64,000 bases of DNA from Alistipes sp. (GTDB lineage Bacteria; Bacteroidota; Bacteroidia; Bacteroidales; Rikenellaceae), in the NCBI GenBank assembly GCA_031285405.1, contig JAITWH010000040.1:1-64000 (forward strand), in the 5' to 3' direction. Positions within the stretch are counted from its first letter, which is position 1; the number at the start of each line of letters is the position of its first letter. Below the pieces are notes generated by a model. It worked only from the letters and a program-made list of their open reading frames with translations, was not told the origin of the DNA and made no database searches. Below, one piece after another: positions 8,138 through 17,539 of this stretch. The translations under genes and the position numbers were made by a program.

Positions 8138-8626
8138 TCATTCGTGGTGATAGGGTTCGTTATTTAATATCGAAAAAGCGCGATAAAGTTGCTCGGCGAA
8201 GATGGCTCTCACGATCTGGTGCGAGAAGGTCATGCGCGACAGCGACACGCTCTCGCCCGCGCGGGCCCTCACCTCGGGCGAAAATCCGTAGGCTCCGCCC
8301 ACCACGAAGCAGATGCGGCGTGCGCCGCCAGACGGGCCGATTCCCGAGATGCGTGCGCCGAGCCAGTTTGCGAATTGCATCGAGTCGTACTGCACACCCT
8401 TGTCGTCGAGCAGCACCACGTAGTCGTCGGGTGAGAATTGGCGCAGGAGCATCTCGCCCTCGTTTTTGGCGATGGTTTGCGGCGGGGTCTTGGCGGTGCG
8501 CTTGACGTCGGGCAGCGTCACTACTCCGAAACGGATCCAGCGTGAGATGCGCTTTGAGTATAACGACACTAACTCCGCTACCGCGGGGGAGTCGGTTTTT
8601 CCTACTAATATGAAGTCTATGTTCAT
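8138..8626 (-). CDS. rlmH: 23S rRNA (pseudouridine1915-N3)-methyltransferase RlmH
   Basis: A 162-aa protein of the SPOUT class. The C-terminal knot region reads FVVGGAYGFSPEVRARA, then SLSRMTFSHQIVRAIFAEQLYRAFSILNNEPYHHE, which is diagnostic for RlmH (YbeA). The enzyme methylates pseudouridine 1915 in helix 69 of 23S rRNA using S-adenosylmethionine. The length is normal. The start ATG lies directly beside a heptamer repeat array (8634-8661), so any promoter must lie in or beyond the repeats. Confidence 0.95.
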   Translation of the reverse strand: MNIDFILVGKTDSPAVAELVSLYSKRISRWIRFGVVTLPDVKRTAKTPPQTIAKNEGEMLLRQFSPDDYVVLLDDKGVQYDSMQFANWLGARISGIGPSGGARRICFVVGGAYGFSPEVRARAGESVSLSRMTFSHQIVRAIFAEQLYRAFSILNNEPYHHE

Positions 8627-8633
8627 TTTTTTA

Positions 8634-8728
8634 GAATCATGAATTATGAATCATGAATTATGGTGTGCTTCGCACGTATATAGTGCTGCGTAGCCGATTC
8701 ATGATTCATTATTCATGATTCATGATTG
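8634..8728. repeat. inverted composite repeat: two heptamer arrays around hairpins
   Basis: An AATCATGAATTATG-type array (8634-8661) and a GATTCATGATTCAT-type array (8696-8728) face each other. Between them lies GTGC-TTC-GCAC plus ACGTATATAGT. The central part is the reverse complement of the ACTATATACGTGCAAAGCACACC sequence found at about 45949 and 52338. The right arm supplies the last codons and stop of the GH2-like gene. Confidence 0.75.
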
Positions 8729-10100
8729 AATCTGAGTTCCATTCGCCGTTGGCGCCGATGTAGATCACCGGTCTTGTGGGGTCTAACTGGCGGAGGAGCT
8801 GGTAGCTTTTGTAGAGGTTGTAGCCGTTGCCGCTCTCGGAGGCGATCGACCAGCCTATGATGTTGGGGTAGTTGCGGCCGCGGTGGTACATGGCCGTCTG
8901 GCGGTCGAGGAAGCGGTCGAGGTAGGAGGGGTCGTTGGCCACGGTGCCGTCGGGGCCGCGGTCGCCGTCGCGCGGGTCGCACTCCACGGCCGCGCGGTCG
9001 ATCACGTAGAGGCCCTCGGCGGCGGCGGTGTCGTAGAACCACTTCTGCTGGGGGCGGGTCACGGCGATGGTGTTGTAGCCCTGCCTCTTGAAGGCGCGCA
9101 GTCGCTCGACCGCCCCCCTCTGCACGGGGAAGTCGGCCTCGACGGAGCGCACCTCGATGGGGGTGCCGCCGCGGGTGACCTGGCGGCCGTCCCAGGCGGT
9201 GAGGCCGAAGCCGAGGCGCAGAGGGATATATTCGGTATTGCGGCCGCCGTGGCGCAGCGAGAGCACTATGCGGTAGAGGGCGGGGTTTTCGGCCGAGTAT
9301 TGGAATCGTTGCGTGCCCGTGAGCTTGTTGTAGAAGCGCACCGTGTCGCAGCCGCGGCCCGGAATGACCGCCTCCTTGAAAGCGTACTCCTTGAGATTTC
9401 CGGCGGGGTCGAAGACGTCGAAGCCGACTCGCACCGACTCGGGCATGTTGTGGTCGTTGACCACCACCACCGCGAGGTCGATGACGGCGTCTTTGTACTC
9501 GTCGTCGTGGTGGCCGGAGATGGTGTAGTCGTGGATGCGGAGGCGCGGTTGCGAAAAGATGAAGAGGTTGTCGATCGTGCGGCGCGAGGGGGCGGCTTCG
9601 AAACGCTCCATGTCGCCGCCCGCGCTGCTGGGGGCGAGGGTCTGGATGGACACCGTGTTGGTGCCCTCCGTGAGATAGGGGGTGATGTGGTAGTCGTTGG
9701 TGCCGTAGCTGTCGGTGTTGTAGCCCACGCGGCGGCCATTGACCGAGAGGAGGTAGCGGCCCGTGCGGCCCGTGTCTCGGATGTAGACGTCGCGATCCAG
9801 CCAGAGGCCCGGAATCTCGACGGTGGTCTCGAACAGGGTGCCGTCGGTCGACTTCAGCGGGAGGGGACGGTGGTACTTCGAGCCCTTGAGCATGCCGGCG
9901 TCGGCCTCGGCGCGAACGTCGTAGCTGATGAATTCGGCGCGGTAGGGGGCGCGGCCCTCGTTGCGGATGGTGTTGGGGTATGGGGTCAGAATGGGGGCCT
10001 GCCGCGGGGCCCGACCCTGCGCCGAGGCGGGAGTCGAGGTCGGCAGTACGGAGGTGAATGCCCACAAAAACAGTGCCGTGGTGGAAAAAAATCGCTTCAT
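8709..10100 (-). CDS. short GH2-like protein lacking the usual nucleophile region
   Basis: A 463-aa exported protein (signal MKRFFSTTALFLWAFTSVLPTSTPASA). It has a GH2-type jelly-roll (GLWLDRDVYIRDTGRTGRYLLSVNGRRVG), an Ig-like middle and the first part of a TIM barrel. The acid/base region reads GWSIASESGNGYN; the glutamate is kept but the preceding asparagine of the usual NE pair is not. The protein ends about 40 residues later at DPTRPVIYIGANGEWNSDSIMNHE, before the position of the GH2 nucleophile. The last residues and the stop come from the TGATTCA repeat, so it may be truncated, or a naturally short non-catalytic form. No matching remainder is left downstream. Confidence 0.75.
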   Translation of the reverse strand: MKRFFSTTALFLWAFTSVLPTSTPASAQGRAPRQAPILTPYPNTIRNEGRAPYRAEFISYDVRAEADAGMLKGSKYHRPLPLKSTDGTLFETTVEIPGLWLDRDVYIRDTGRTGRYLLSVNGRRVGYNTDSYGTNDYHITPYLTEGTNTVSIQTLAPSSAGGDMERFEAAPSRRTIDNLFIFSQPRLRIHDYTISGHHDDEYKDAVIDLAVVVVNDHNMPESVRVGFDVFDPAGNLKEYAFKEAVIPGRGCDTVRFYNKLTGTQRFQYSAENPALYRIVLSLRHGGRNTEYIPLRLGFGLTAWDGRQVTRGGTPIEVRSVEADFPVQRGAVERLRAFKRQGYNTIAVTRPQQKWFYDTAAAEGLYVIDRAAVECDPRDGDRGPDGTVANDPSYLDRFLDRQTAMYHRGRNYPNIIGWSIASESGNGYNLYKSYQLLRQLDPTRPVIYIGANGEWNSDSIMNHE

Positions 10101-10118
10101 ATATTATGTTATGGTGTA

Positions 10119-10149
10119 CAAATGTAAAAAATAATCACGATATTTGCAA
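10119..10149 (-). promoter_or_regulatory. promoter of the GH2-like gene
   Basis: On the minus strand there is TTG (10147-10149), a 20-nt spacer, then TACATTTG (10119-10126), 18 nt before the start codon. A weaker -7-like GATATTTG (10139-10146) on the plus strand overlaps it and may serve asnS. Confidence 0.65.
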
Positions 10150-10170
10150 CCAATACTACTTCTAAAGGAA

Positions 10171-11580
10171 ATGTTAAGCAAAAGCAGAACTAAAATCGCC
10201 GATGCGCTGAGGTCGCAGGCGCGCGATACAGAGATAACCGTGATGGGTTGGGTGCGCACTAAGCGCGGAAACAAAAACGTGGCCTTCATTGCCCTGAACG
10301 ACGGATCGACCATACATAACATTCAGATCGTGGCTGAGCCCGAGAGGTTCGGCGACGAGCTGTTGGGCCGGATTGCAACAGGTGCGTGTCTGCGCGTGGC
10401 GGGTGTGCTCGTCGAGAGTCAGGGCAGCGGACAGCCCGTCGAGATTCAGGCGCGCGAGATCGAAATCTATGGCGAGGCGGACCCCGCGACATATCCGTTG
10501 CAGAAGAAGGGGCACTCGTTGGAGTTCCTCAGGGAGATCGCCTATCTTCGGCCGCGGACGAATACTTTCGGGGCGGTGCTGCGGATCAGCCATGCGATGG
10601 CGTTCGCGATTCATCGCTACTTCAACGACCATGGGTTTTACTATCTGCACACGCCTCTCATCACGGCGAGCGATGCCGAGGGGGCGGGGGCGATGTTTCA
10701 GGTGACGACGCTGGATGTCGAAAAGCCGCCTCGCACCGAAGAGGGTCGCGTGGACTACTCGCAGGACTTCTTCGGCAAGCATACGTCGCTGACGGTGAGC
10801 GGTCAGTTGGAGGGTGAGTTGGGGGCGTTGGCGTTGGGGCAGATATATACCTTCGGGCCGACATTCCGCGCCGAGAACAGCAACACCCCGAGGCACTTGG
10901 CAGAGTTCTGGATGATCGAGCCCGAGGTGGCGTTCTGCGATCTGGAGGATGACATGAACCTTGCGGAGGACTTTTTGAAGTATCTTATAAGGTATGCTTT
11001 GGAGAACTGCGCCGACGACCTGGCGTTTCTCGAAAAGATGTATGACGAGGAGCTCACGGCGCGGTTGCGCAGCGTGGTCGAGAACGACTTCGTGAGGTTG
11101 GACTACACGGAGGGGATCGAGATACTGAAGGCGAGCGGAGTGAAGTTTGAGTTTCCCGTCGACTGGGGGCTCGACCTTCAGAGCGAGCATGAACGCTACC
11201 TTGTGGAGAAGCACTTCAAGAAGCCGGTTATTTTGATCAACTACCCCGCCGCCATCAAGGCATTCTATATGAAGCAGAACGAGCCCGACGCCGAGGGGCG
11301 ACGCACGGTGCAGGCGATGGATGTGCTCTTTCCGCGGATCGGCGAGATAATCGGCGGGTCGGTGCGCGAGGAGAACTACGACAAACTCAAGGCAAAGATC
11401 GACGCCGAGGGGATGTCGGAGGAGGAGCTGTGGTGGTATATGGATACCCGCCGTTGGGGTAGCGCGCCGCACGCGGGATTCGGCCTCGGGTTCGAGCGGC
11501 TCAAGCTGTTCGTGACCGGCATGGCCAACGTGCGCGACGTGATACCTTTTCCGAGAACACCCAAGAACGCGGAGTTCTAA
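10171..11580 (+). CDS. asnS: asparaginyl-tRNA synthetase
   Basis: A 469-aa class IIb aminoacyl-tRNA synthetase. It has an N-terminal OB-fold anticodon-binding domain ([24 protein letters not shown]), motif 2 [21 protein letters not shown] region, and motif 3 GFGLGFERL near the C-terminus. It charges tRNA-Asn with asparagine. The start at 10171 (MLSKSRTK) has an AAAGGA sequence just upstream; an in-frame ATG at 10144 overlaps the promoter region and is less likely. The length fits AsnS. Confidence 0.96.
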   Translation: MLSKSRTKIADALRSQARDTEITVMGWVRTKRGNKNVAFIALNDGSTIHNIQIVAEPERFGDELLGRIATGACLRVAGVLVESQGSGQPVEIQAREIEIYGEADPATYPLQKKGHSLEFLREIAYLRPRTNTFGAVLRISHAMAFAIHRYFNDHGFYYLHTPLITASDAEGAGAMFQVTTLDVEKPPRTEEGRVDYSQDFFGKHTSLTVSGQLEGELGALALGQIYTFGPTFRAENSNTPRHLAEFWMIEPEVAFCDLEDDMNLAEDFLKYLIRYALENCADDLAFLEKMYDEELTARLRSVVENDFVRLDYTEGIEILKASGVKFEFPVDWGLDLQSEHERYLVEKHFKKPVILINYPAAIKAFYMKQNEPDAEGRRTVQAMDVLFPRIGEIIGGSVREENYDKLKAKIDAEGMSEEELWWYMDTRRWGSAPHAGFGLGFERLKLFVTGMANVRDVIPFPRTPKNAEF

Positions 11581-11644
11581 GGTCGGAATGCCGACAGCGC
11601 TATACTTTTTTTGCAGCCCGATTCATAAACTTTAGATTGAACGG

Positions 11645-13072
11645 ATGATAGACCTCTCACAGAAGCAGACACTCAAGCAGCAGCAGACGCTCTCCCCGCA
11701 GCAGATCCAGATGATCAAGCTGTTGGAGTTGCCAACGTTGCAGCTGGAGCAGCGCATCAAGCAGGAGATTGAGGAGAATCCCGTGTTGGAAGAGGAGGAG
11801 CCGCGCGAAAATGAGGACGGTGACGACACCCCGAAGGAGATCTCGGTGGAGGAGTACATGAGGGAGGACGACACGCCGAGCTACAAGACCAAAGCCAACA
11901 ACTACTCGAAGGATGACAAGCAGCTGACTCCCACCATCTCGGGCGGAAGGTCGCTGCACGAGTACCTGATCGAGCAGTTGGGTTATCGACATCTGGATGA
12001 ACGGGAGACGACGCTGGCGCACTTTCTGGTGGGCAGCATCGACGAGGACGGGTACCTGAGGCGCGACCTCGATTCGGTGGCCGACGACATATCGTTCATG
12101 CTGGGCGTCGAGACAGACCGCGACGAGTTGGAGCAGATACTCTATATGATACACGAGTTGGAGCCCGCCGGCATCGGGGCGCGCGACCTTCAGGAGTGTC
12201 TGGTGTTGCAGCTCGAAAGTCTGTCGGGCCACAGTCGCGAGAGGCAGTTGGCGATGAAAATTCTGACCCACTACTTCGACGAGTTTACCAAGAAGCACTT
12301 CAACAAGTTGATGACGCGGCTCGGCATCGAGGACGAGGATGAGTTTCGCGCCGTGATGGATGAGATCATGCATCTGTCGCCTCGTCCGGGTAATCTCTAT
12401 AACGAGGGGGGGACGGAAGCTGTGCCGTATGTGACGCCCGACTTTTTGTTGGATATTCAGAACGGCGAGTTTGTGCTGAAGCTCAACTCGTGGAACGTGC
12501 CCGAGGTGAAGGTGTCGAAACGCTATGTGGAGATGCTGAGGAGCATGTCGGGGAAGAACGTTTCGCAGGGCGACAAGGAGACGGTGCAGTTTATCAAGGG
12601 TAAGATCGAGTCGGCGAAGTGGTTCATCTCGGCGATTCAGCAGAGGCATGACACGCTGATGAGAACCATGACCGAGATTCTCGACCTGCAACGCAAATAC
12701 TTCGAGACGGGCGACAAGAGCGACCTGCGGCCGATGATCCTCAAGGATATTGCCGAGAGGACGATGCTGGACGTGTCGACCATATCGCGGGTGGTGAACA
12801 GCAAGTATGTGCAGACGCCGTTCGGGATAATTTTGCTGAAGGAGCTATTCTCGGAGGCGATGACCACAGACGATGGCGGCGAGGTGTCGTCGCACGAGAT
12901 CAAGCAGATTTTGCGCGAGTGCATCGACGGCGAGGATAAACGGCATCCGATAAAAGATGAGACGTTGATGGAGATACTGAACACCAAGGGTTATCGCATC
13001 GCGCGGCGGACGGTGGCCAAGTATCGCGAGATGTTGGGGATTCCGGTGGCGAGGTTGCGGAAAGAACTTTAA
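11645..13072 (+). CDS. rpoN: RNA polymerase sigma-54 factor
   Basis: A 475-aa protein with the glutamine-rich region I (QKQTLKQQQTLSPQQIQMIKLLELP), an acidic region II, the core-binding region, and the C-terminal RpoN box ARRTVAKYRE that contacts the -24 promoter element. Sigma-54 needs AAA+ activators, none of which is in this window. It starts 64 nt after asnS, so the two may be cotranscribed. Confidence 0.96.
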   Translation: MIDLSQKQTLKQQQTLSPQQIQMIKLLELPTLQLEQRIKQEIEENPVLEEEEPRENEDGDDTPKEISVEEYMREDDTPSYKTKANNYSKDDKQLTPTISGGRSLHEYLIEQLGYRHLDERETTLAHFLVGSIDEDGYLRRDLDSVADDISFMLGVETDRDELEQILYMIHELEPAGIGARDLQECLVLQLESLSGHSRERQLAMKILTHYFDEFTKKHFNKLMTRLGIEDEDEFRAVMDEIMHLSPRPGNLYNEGGTEAVPYVTPDFLLDIQNGEFVLKLNSWNVPEVKVSKRYVEMLRSMSGKNVSQGDKETVQFIKGKIESAKWFISAIQQRHDTLMRTMTEILDLQRKYFETGDKSDLRPMILKDIAERTMLDVSTISRVVNSKYVQTPFGIILLKELFSEAMTTDDGGEVSSHEIKQILRECIDGEDKRHPIKDETLMEILNTKGYRIARRTVAKYREMLGIPVARLRKEL

Positions 13073-13133
13073 TTTTTTTTGGGGGGGGGTGCTCCCAGGT
13101 ATACCTTATATATAGTAGATAAAATTTTGCTTT

Positions 13134-13628
13134 ATGAAATACACTCTTCGTGCGGTTAAGTACATGGTCAAGTTGGCGCTGCTGATGGCCGTCGTTTTTG
13201 CGCTCATGCAGACGAGCGGCACATCGAACATCGAGTCGGTGGGGGGCGTCGGGGGATTCTTCGCCGCGTTTTTTGCCACCGCGCGCGGGCAGATGTTTGC
13301 AGTGGCGTTGGTGGTTTGGTGTGCGGCCTACCCTGCCGTGGAGTTCAAGCGGCGACATATGAATTTCGATCTGGCCGCTCGGCGCGACGCGATCGTCAAG
13401 GCGCTGAGGGCGGGGGGCATGGTGTTGGCGAGCGAGGAGATGGAGGCCGGTCGTGCGAAGATGGTGTTTCGCGGCGAGGGGATGGTGCGGCGAGTGTGGT
13501 GGATGGGTGACGAGGCGGTGACTTTGACGGCTTGTCCCGAGGGTGGGTTCGATATCGAGGGGCCGAGGCGCTTTGTTATGGAGGCTCAGCATAGGATTCC
13601 GAACTATGTTGGGAATCATGAATCATAA
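13134..13628 (+). CDS. hypothetical two-helix membrane protein
   Basis: A 164-aa protein of unknown function. The N-terminal half holds two likely membrane helices (KLALLMAVVFALMQ and MFAVALVVWCAAYPAV) separated by a Gly-rich loop. The C-terminal soluble part looks like a small alpha/beta domain. No family is recognised with confidence. The last four residues (NHES) and the stop TAA are encoded by the TGATTCA heptamer repeat, so the original C-terminus may have been slightly different. It lies between rpoN and the S41 protease gene. Confidence 0.65.
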   Translation: MKYTLRAVKYMVKLALLMAVVFALMQTSGTSNIESVGGVGGFFAAFFATARGQMFAVALVVWCAAYPAVEFKRRHMNFDLAARRDAIVKALRAGGMVLASEEMEAGRAKMVFRGEGMVRRVWWMGDEAVTLTACPEGGFDIEGPRRFVMEAQHRIPNYVGNHES

Positions 13629-13640
13629 ATCATGAATTAT
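13613..13640. repeat. TGATTCA heptamer array at the end of the membrane protein gene
   Basis: Tandem AATCATGAATCATAAATCATGAA units overlap the last codons and the stop of the upstream gene. Confidence 0.75.
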
Positions 13641-13682
13641 TTAGGATGAGAATTAGGCTGTGGGAGTAGTGGAGAAAGCTTC

Positions 13683-13718
13683 AACTAAAAACTTAGTTAT
13701 ATAACTAAGTTTTTAGTT
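13683..13718. promoter_or_regulatory. perfect 36-bp palindrome upstream of the S41 protease gene
   Basis: Two 18-nt arms with no mismatch; the left arm reads AACTAAAAACTTAGTTAT. It starts 55 nt after the stop of the upstream gene and ends 18 nt before the S41 start codon. The A-tract/stem/T-tract layout could be a bidirectional terminator. Its closeness to the start codon also fits an operator. Confidence 0.7.
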
Positions 13719-13736
13719 ATAACCTGTCGATTCAGA

Positions 13737-15437
13737 ATGAAGATACGCAAAAGATATGCGATTTGGGGAGCGACGATGCTTGCGGCAGTCGCGGCACTCG
13801 GGGTGAGGGCGGCCTACCCGGAGGATTTTAAGTTGGGGCAAAACGTCGAGTTGGTGGTCAACACGATGCGCAGCCTGTTTATGTACTATGTCGATCCGGT
13901 CGACCCGACAACGCTGGGCAAGAATGCCGCCGCGGGGATGCTCTCGACGCTCGACCCTTACACCGAACTGATACACGCGGACGACAGCGGCGAGTTCGAG
14001 TTGATGATCTCCGGCAAGTATGGCGGCATCGGTTCAATCATCAGGCAGAAGGGCGAGTGGGTGCAGATTGCCGAACCGTATCTCGATTCGCCAGCCGATC
14101 GCGCGGGTCTTGAGATCGGCGACACCTTTCTGGAGGTCGAGGGGCGTGACGCGCGCGGCATGACGACCGCCGAGGTGAGTGCGATTCTCAAGGGCGATGC
14201 CGGAACTACGGTCACTATTCGGGTGCGGAAATTTTTGACGGGCGAGGAGCGGACGTTGGAGATTCGGCGTGAGGTGATTGCTCTGCCGGCGGTGCCATAT
14301 TATGGGATGTTGCAGGGCGGGGTTGGATATATTCTTCACACAGAGTTCACAGACGGTAGCGCCGACGTTGTGCGTAGTGCTTTCGCCGACCTGAAGGCGC
14401 AGGGGGCGACGTCGCTCGTGATCGACCTGAGGAGCAACGGCGGCGGCATCATGCAGGAGGCGGTGAAGATTGTGTCGATGTTTGTGCCGCGCGGAACAGA
14501 GGTGGTGAGCATGCGTGGACGAGGCGAAGGCACAGACAGAGAGTATCGCACCGAGAGCGAGCCGTTGGACCTTGAGATTCCGATCGCGGTGTTGGTGGAT
14601 GGAAATTCGGCCTCGGCGGCGGAGATAGTCGCGGGAGCTTTGCAGGACCTCGACCGCGGGGTGGTCGTCGGGCAGCGCACGTTTGGCAAGGGGTTGGTGC
14701 AGAACACGCTCGACGTCGGGTTTGGGTCGTATCTGAAGGTCACCACGGCAAAATACTACATTCCGAGCGGCAGGTGCATTCAGGCTATCGACTATTCGCA
14801 GGCGGCGGAGGACGAGGGGGCCGAGAGGCGGAGCAGGTATATTCCCGACTCGCTGATCAACGAGTTTCGCACGGCAGGCGGGCGGCGGGTGTACGACGGT
14901 GGCGGGGTGATGCCCGACGTGAGGCTCGACCCGCGGTACAACAGCCGGTTCGCGATCGTCGCCTACTCGAAGGGTTACATCGACGACTTTGCCGACCGGT
15001 GGGAGACCGAGCTGCGCGACGGACGGGGGGTGACGCCGCGCGGGTTTGCGCTTACCGATGGGGACTACGCGGCATTCGCGGAGTTTATGGCAGACAAAGA
15101 CCTTGGATATGAGTCGGCGACGGGGCGGACGCTCGACGCGCTGAGACGCAACGCCGAGTATGAGCGTTACATGACCGACGAGGTGAGGGCGTTGTTGGAT
15201 AGTCTTGGGGAGGCGTTGCGGGATGACGATATTCGGGCCAATCTTGAGATATATCGGACGGAGCTGAGTGAGCTTATCGAGGATGCCATTGTGCTGAGGC
15301 ATCACCACTCGCGGGGTGTCACGGAGCACAATCTTACTGTCGGGAAGGATGCTGCTTTGGCGGCGGCGGTCGGGGTGTTGGGCGATGGGGAGGAGTATGG
15401 GGAGATTTTGGCTTCGAGAGATACGGAAAAGAAATAG
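13737..15437 (+). CDS. C-terminal processing peptidase, S41 family
   Basis: A 566-aa protease with an N-terminal membrane anchor, an S41 N-terminal helical region (TLDPYTELIHADDSGEFE), a PDZ domain (about residues 90-165), and the catalytic core. The serine lies in DGNSASAAEI (about residue 290) and the lysine in GQRTFGKGLVQ (about 320). CtpA-type enzymes act in the periplasm, cutting proteins from exposed C-termini. The protein extends about 200 residues beyond the core, as common in Bacteroidota members. Confidence 0.92.
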   Translation: MKIRKRYAIWGATMLAAVAALGVRAAYPEDFKLGQNVELVVNTMRSLFMYYVDPVDPTTLGKNAAAGMLSTLDPYTELIHADDSGEFELMISGKYGGIGSIIRQKGEWVQIAEPYLDSPADRAGLEIGDTFLEVEGRDARGMTTAEVSAILKGDAGTTVTIRVRKFLTGEERTLEIRREVIALPAVPYYGMLQGGVGYILHTEFTDGSADVVRSAFADLKAQGATSLVIDLRSNGGGIMQEAVKIVSMFVPRGTEVVSMRGRGEGTDREYRTESEPLDLEIPIAVLVDGNSASAAEIVAGALQDLDRGVVVGQRTFGKGLVQNTLDVGFGSYLKVTTAKYYIPSGRCIQAIDYSQAAEDEGAERRSRYIPDSLINEFRTAGGRRVYDGGGVMPDVRLDPRYNSRFAIVAYSKGYIDDFADRWETELRDGRGVTPRGFALTDGDYAAFAEFMADKDLGYESATGRTLDALRRNAEYERYMTDEVRALLDSLGEALRDDDIRANLEIYRTELSELIEDAIVLRHHHSRGVTEHNLTVGKDAALAAAVGVLGDGEEYGEILASRDTEKK

Positions 15438-15439
15438 TG

Positions 15440-15611
15440 GTTAGTGGTTAGTGCTAACGCGGAATTTTTTAACGCCAAACTACGCGGAGATAGAAGTTAG
15501 TGCTAACGCGGAATTTTTAAAAGCCACGCTATGCTTAAATAGTGGTTGGTGCTAACGCGGCTGCGACTATTTTGGCTACGCAAAATAAAAATTCATGACT
15601 CATGATTCATG
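15440..15611. repeat. tandem GTTAGTGCTAACGCGG repeats plus heptamer array
   Basis: Three degenerate tandem units built on TTAGTGCTAACGCGGAATTT (from about 15447, 15498 and 15544), each able to form a small GTTAG-TG-CTAAC hairpin. A heptamer array at 15590-15611 follows and overlaps the start codon of the next gene. Confidence 0.7.
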
Positions 15612-16772
15612 TTTAAGGAGAAGATACAATCGTTGGCGAGGGAGGTGGTGAGTCGACACGGGGCGATCATGGTGCTGTGGGTGGCTTTCGCGGCGCTGTC
15701 GCTCGGCTCGATGGGCAACATGGTGTCGCGGCTGAGGGAGCGTGAGGAGAACTTTATCAGGCTGTGGGCATACTCGATGGGGCGGCTGGCCGACGCCGAG
15801 TATGACGAGGTAATCAACGCCATCGTCAACGAGCGCAACTCGATACCGTTTATCATGATGAGCGAGCGCGGGACGGTCGAGAGGTCGAACCTGATTGCGG
15901 AGAAAATTTTGCGCGACCCCGTGCGGCTCGACCGGAAGATCTCGCAGCTCGAAGGCGACAATCAGTACCTGACCATCGCGATGAGGAACGGGAGCCACTA
16001 CTTTGTGTTCTATGGGCGGTCGAAGACGTTGGTTTTTCTCACTTATTTTCCGATTGCGCAGATTGTGGCGATGTGTTTGCTGTTGTGGTTGTGGATCGTG
16101 ACTTTCCGGTCGAGCAAGCTGAACGAGCAGAACAGAGTGTGGGTGGGGTTGGCGAAGGAGACGGCGCATCAGTTGGGCACGCCCACTTCGTCGCTGCTGG
16201 GATGGGTGGAGTATCTGAAGACGCAGCCGGTCGATCAGGAGGCGGTGGGCGAGATGGGGAAAGACCTGGCGCACCTGATGAAGGTGGCCGACAGATTTTC
16301 GAAGATCGGGTCGGACACTCCGTTGGAGCCGGTGTCGATCAACGAGCTGGTGGGTGAGGCGGTGATGTATTTTCGCAAACGGATTCCGCGCAATGTGGAG
16401 CTCGACTACAACGGGTTGGCGATGGCGCCGGTGAGGGCGAGGATCAACCCCGCGCTGTTTGAGTGGGTGATCGAGAACCTGATGAAGAACGCTCTCGACG
16501 CGTTGCAGGGGCATGGGAAGATCGATGTGCGGTTGTCGCGTGACGAACGTAACCTGTTTATTGATGTCGGCGACACGGGACGCGGCATTGCGCGGGCGAA
16601 CAGAGAGAAGATATTCGAGCCGGGATTCACGACCAAGACGCACGGATGGGGACTCGGGTTGTCGCTGTCGCGGCGGGTGATTGAGGAGTATCACAAGGGG
16701 AAAATTTTTGTCGCCGAGAGCGAGGTCGGGAAGGGGACGGTTATGCGGGTTGTTATCAAGGCGTTGGCGTGA
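15609..16772 (+). CDS. sensor histidine kinase
   Basis: A 387-aa kinase with two membrane helices (about 18-38 and 140-162) around a roughly 100-residue external region. The H-box reads KETAHQLGTPTSSLLGW (His near 187), the N-box NLMKNALDAL, and the ATP-binding G-boxes DVGDTGRGIA and GWGLGLSLS. No response regulator gene is adjacent, so the partner is unknown. The start ATG lies inside a heptamer repeat. Confidence 0.9.
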   Translation: MFKEKIQSLAREVVSRHGAIMVLWVAFAALSLGSMGNMVSRLREREENFIRLWAYSMGRLADAEYDEVINAIVNERNSIPFIMMSERGTVERSNLIAEKILRDPVRLDRKISQLEGDNQYLTIAMRNGSHYFVFYGRSKTLVFLTYFPIAQIVAMCLLLWLWIVTFRSSKLNEQNRVWVGLAKETAHQLGTPTSSLLGWVEYLKTQPVDQEAVGEMGKDLAHLMKVADRFSKIGSDTPLEPVSINELVGEAVMYFRKRIPRNVELDYNGLAMAPVRARINPALFEWVIENLMKNALDALQGHGKIDVRLSRDERNLFIDVGDTGRGIARANREKIFEPGFTTKTHGWGLGLSLSRRVIEEYHKGKIFVAESEVGKGTVMRVVIKALA

Positions 16773-16790
16773 ACGATGGTTTTAGGATAG

Positions 16791-17522
16791 ATGATGTTGA
16801 GTGAAAATATGGCGTTCGAGGCGTTGTCGCTCGTTGTGATCGGGGTGTTCTGTTGGACACTCTACTATTTTCGTGCCGAGGCGTGGGGGTGTCTGCGGAG
16901 CATGGTCGACTTCTCGTCGGTCGAGAAGGGGGCGCCGGTGGAGAACAAGCTGATGTATGGCAGGTTTCAGGGGGTCGCGATGATGCTGGGGGCGCTGTCG
17001 CTTGGGCTTGCGGCGGTTAAGGCGGACTCTATTGGAGGGGCGCTTGCGGTTGTGGGCTCGGGCTCGGGTTCGGGAGGCTCGGTGGGTTCGGTTGTGGGCT
17101 CGGGGGGGCTGTTCGACGGAATGGGGCCCGAGATGGTGGCAGTCGCCGCGATGGGGGTTGCGGGGGCGATCGTCGTGCTGGCGCTGGTGCAGGCGGGGGT
17201 GATGATGGCCGCGGGGGGATTGACGCTGTCGGGGAGGTTTGTCGGCGCGGTGATCAGGATCAAGAAAAACTGCATCTCGGCGCTGTCGCTGCTCATCGTG
17301 CCGGTCGTGGCGGTGTGGAGCGGAGTCAACCCGATGAGGGACGAAATTGCCGGTTGGATCTTTGCCGGAGTGGTCGCCGTGGTGGCCTCGATGTTCGTTG
17401 CGCACACACTCGTTGGCTTTGTGAAACAAAAAGTTTCACTTTTGGTTTGGTTTTTGTACCTTTGCGCCGTCGAGATCGTTCCCGTCTGGGCCATCGTGCC
17501 GGCGGTGATGAATTGTTTATAA
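16791..17522 (+). CDS. DUF4271 family integral membrane protein
   Basis: A 243-aa protein with about six hydrophobic helices and no signal peptide. The family is assigned from its polytopic form and its place directly before hemD, as widely seen in Bacteroidota. A low-complexity GSGSGSGGSVGSVVGSGG stretch near residues 87-107 is an unusual loop insertion. Its function is unknown. The conserved linkage suggests coexpression with hemD, rnpA and yidD. Confidence 0.7.
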   Translation: MMLSENMAFEALSLVVIGVFCWTLYYFRAEAWGCLRSMVDFSSVEKGAPVENKLMYGRFQGVAMMLGALSLGLAAVKADSIGGALAVVGSGSGSGGSVGSVVGSGGLFDGMGPEMVAVAAMGVAGAIVVLALVQAGVMMAAGGLTLSGRFVGAVIRIKKNCISALSLLIVPVVAVWSGVNPMRDEIAGWIFAGVVAVVASMFVAHTLVGFVKQKVSLLVWFLYLCAVEIVPVWAIVPAVMNCL

Positions 17523-17539
17523 AAGAGAAAAACTGCCTA

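Noticed and set aside
8883..10127. 414-codon plus-strand frame opposite the GH2-like gene
   Set aside because: Val/Gly/Ala-rich antisense translation without a start signal or domain; the minus-strand gene has a signal peptide, promoter and GH2 motifs.
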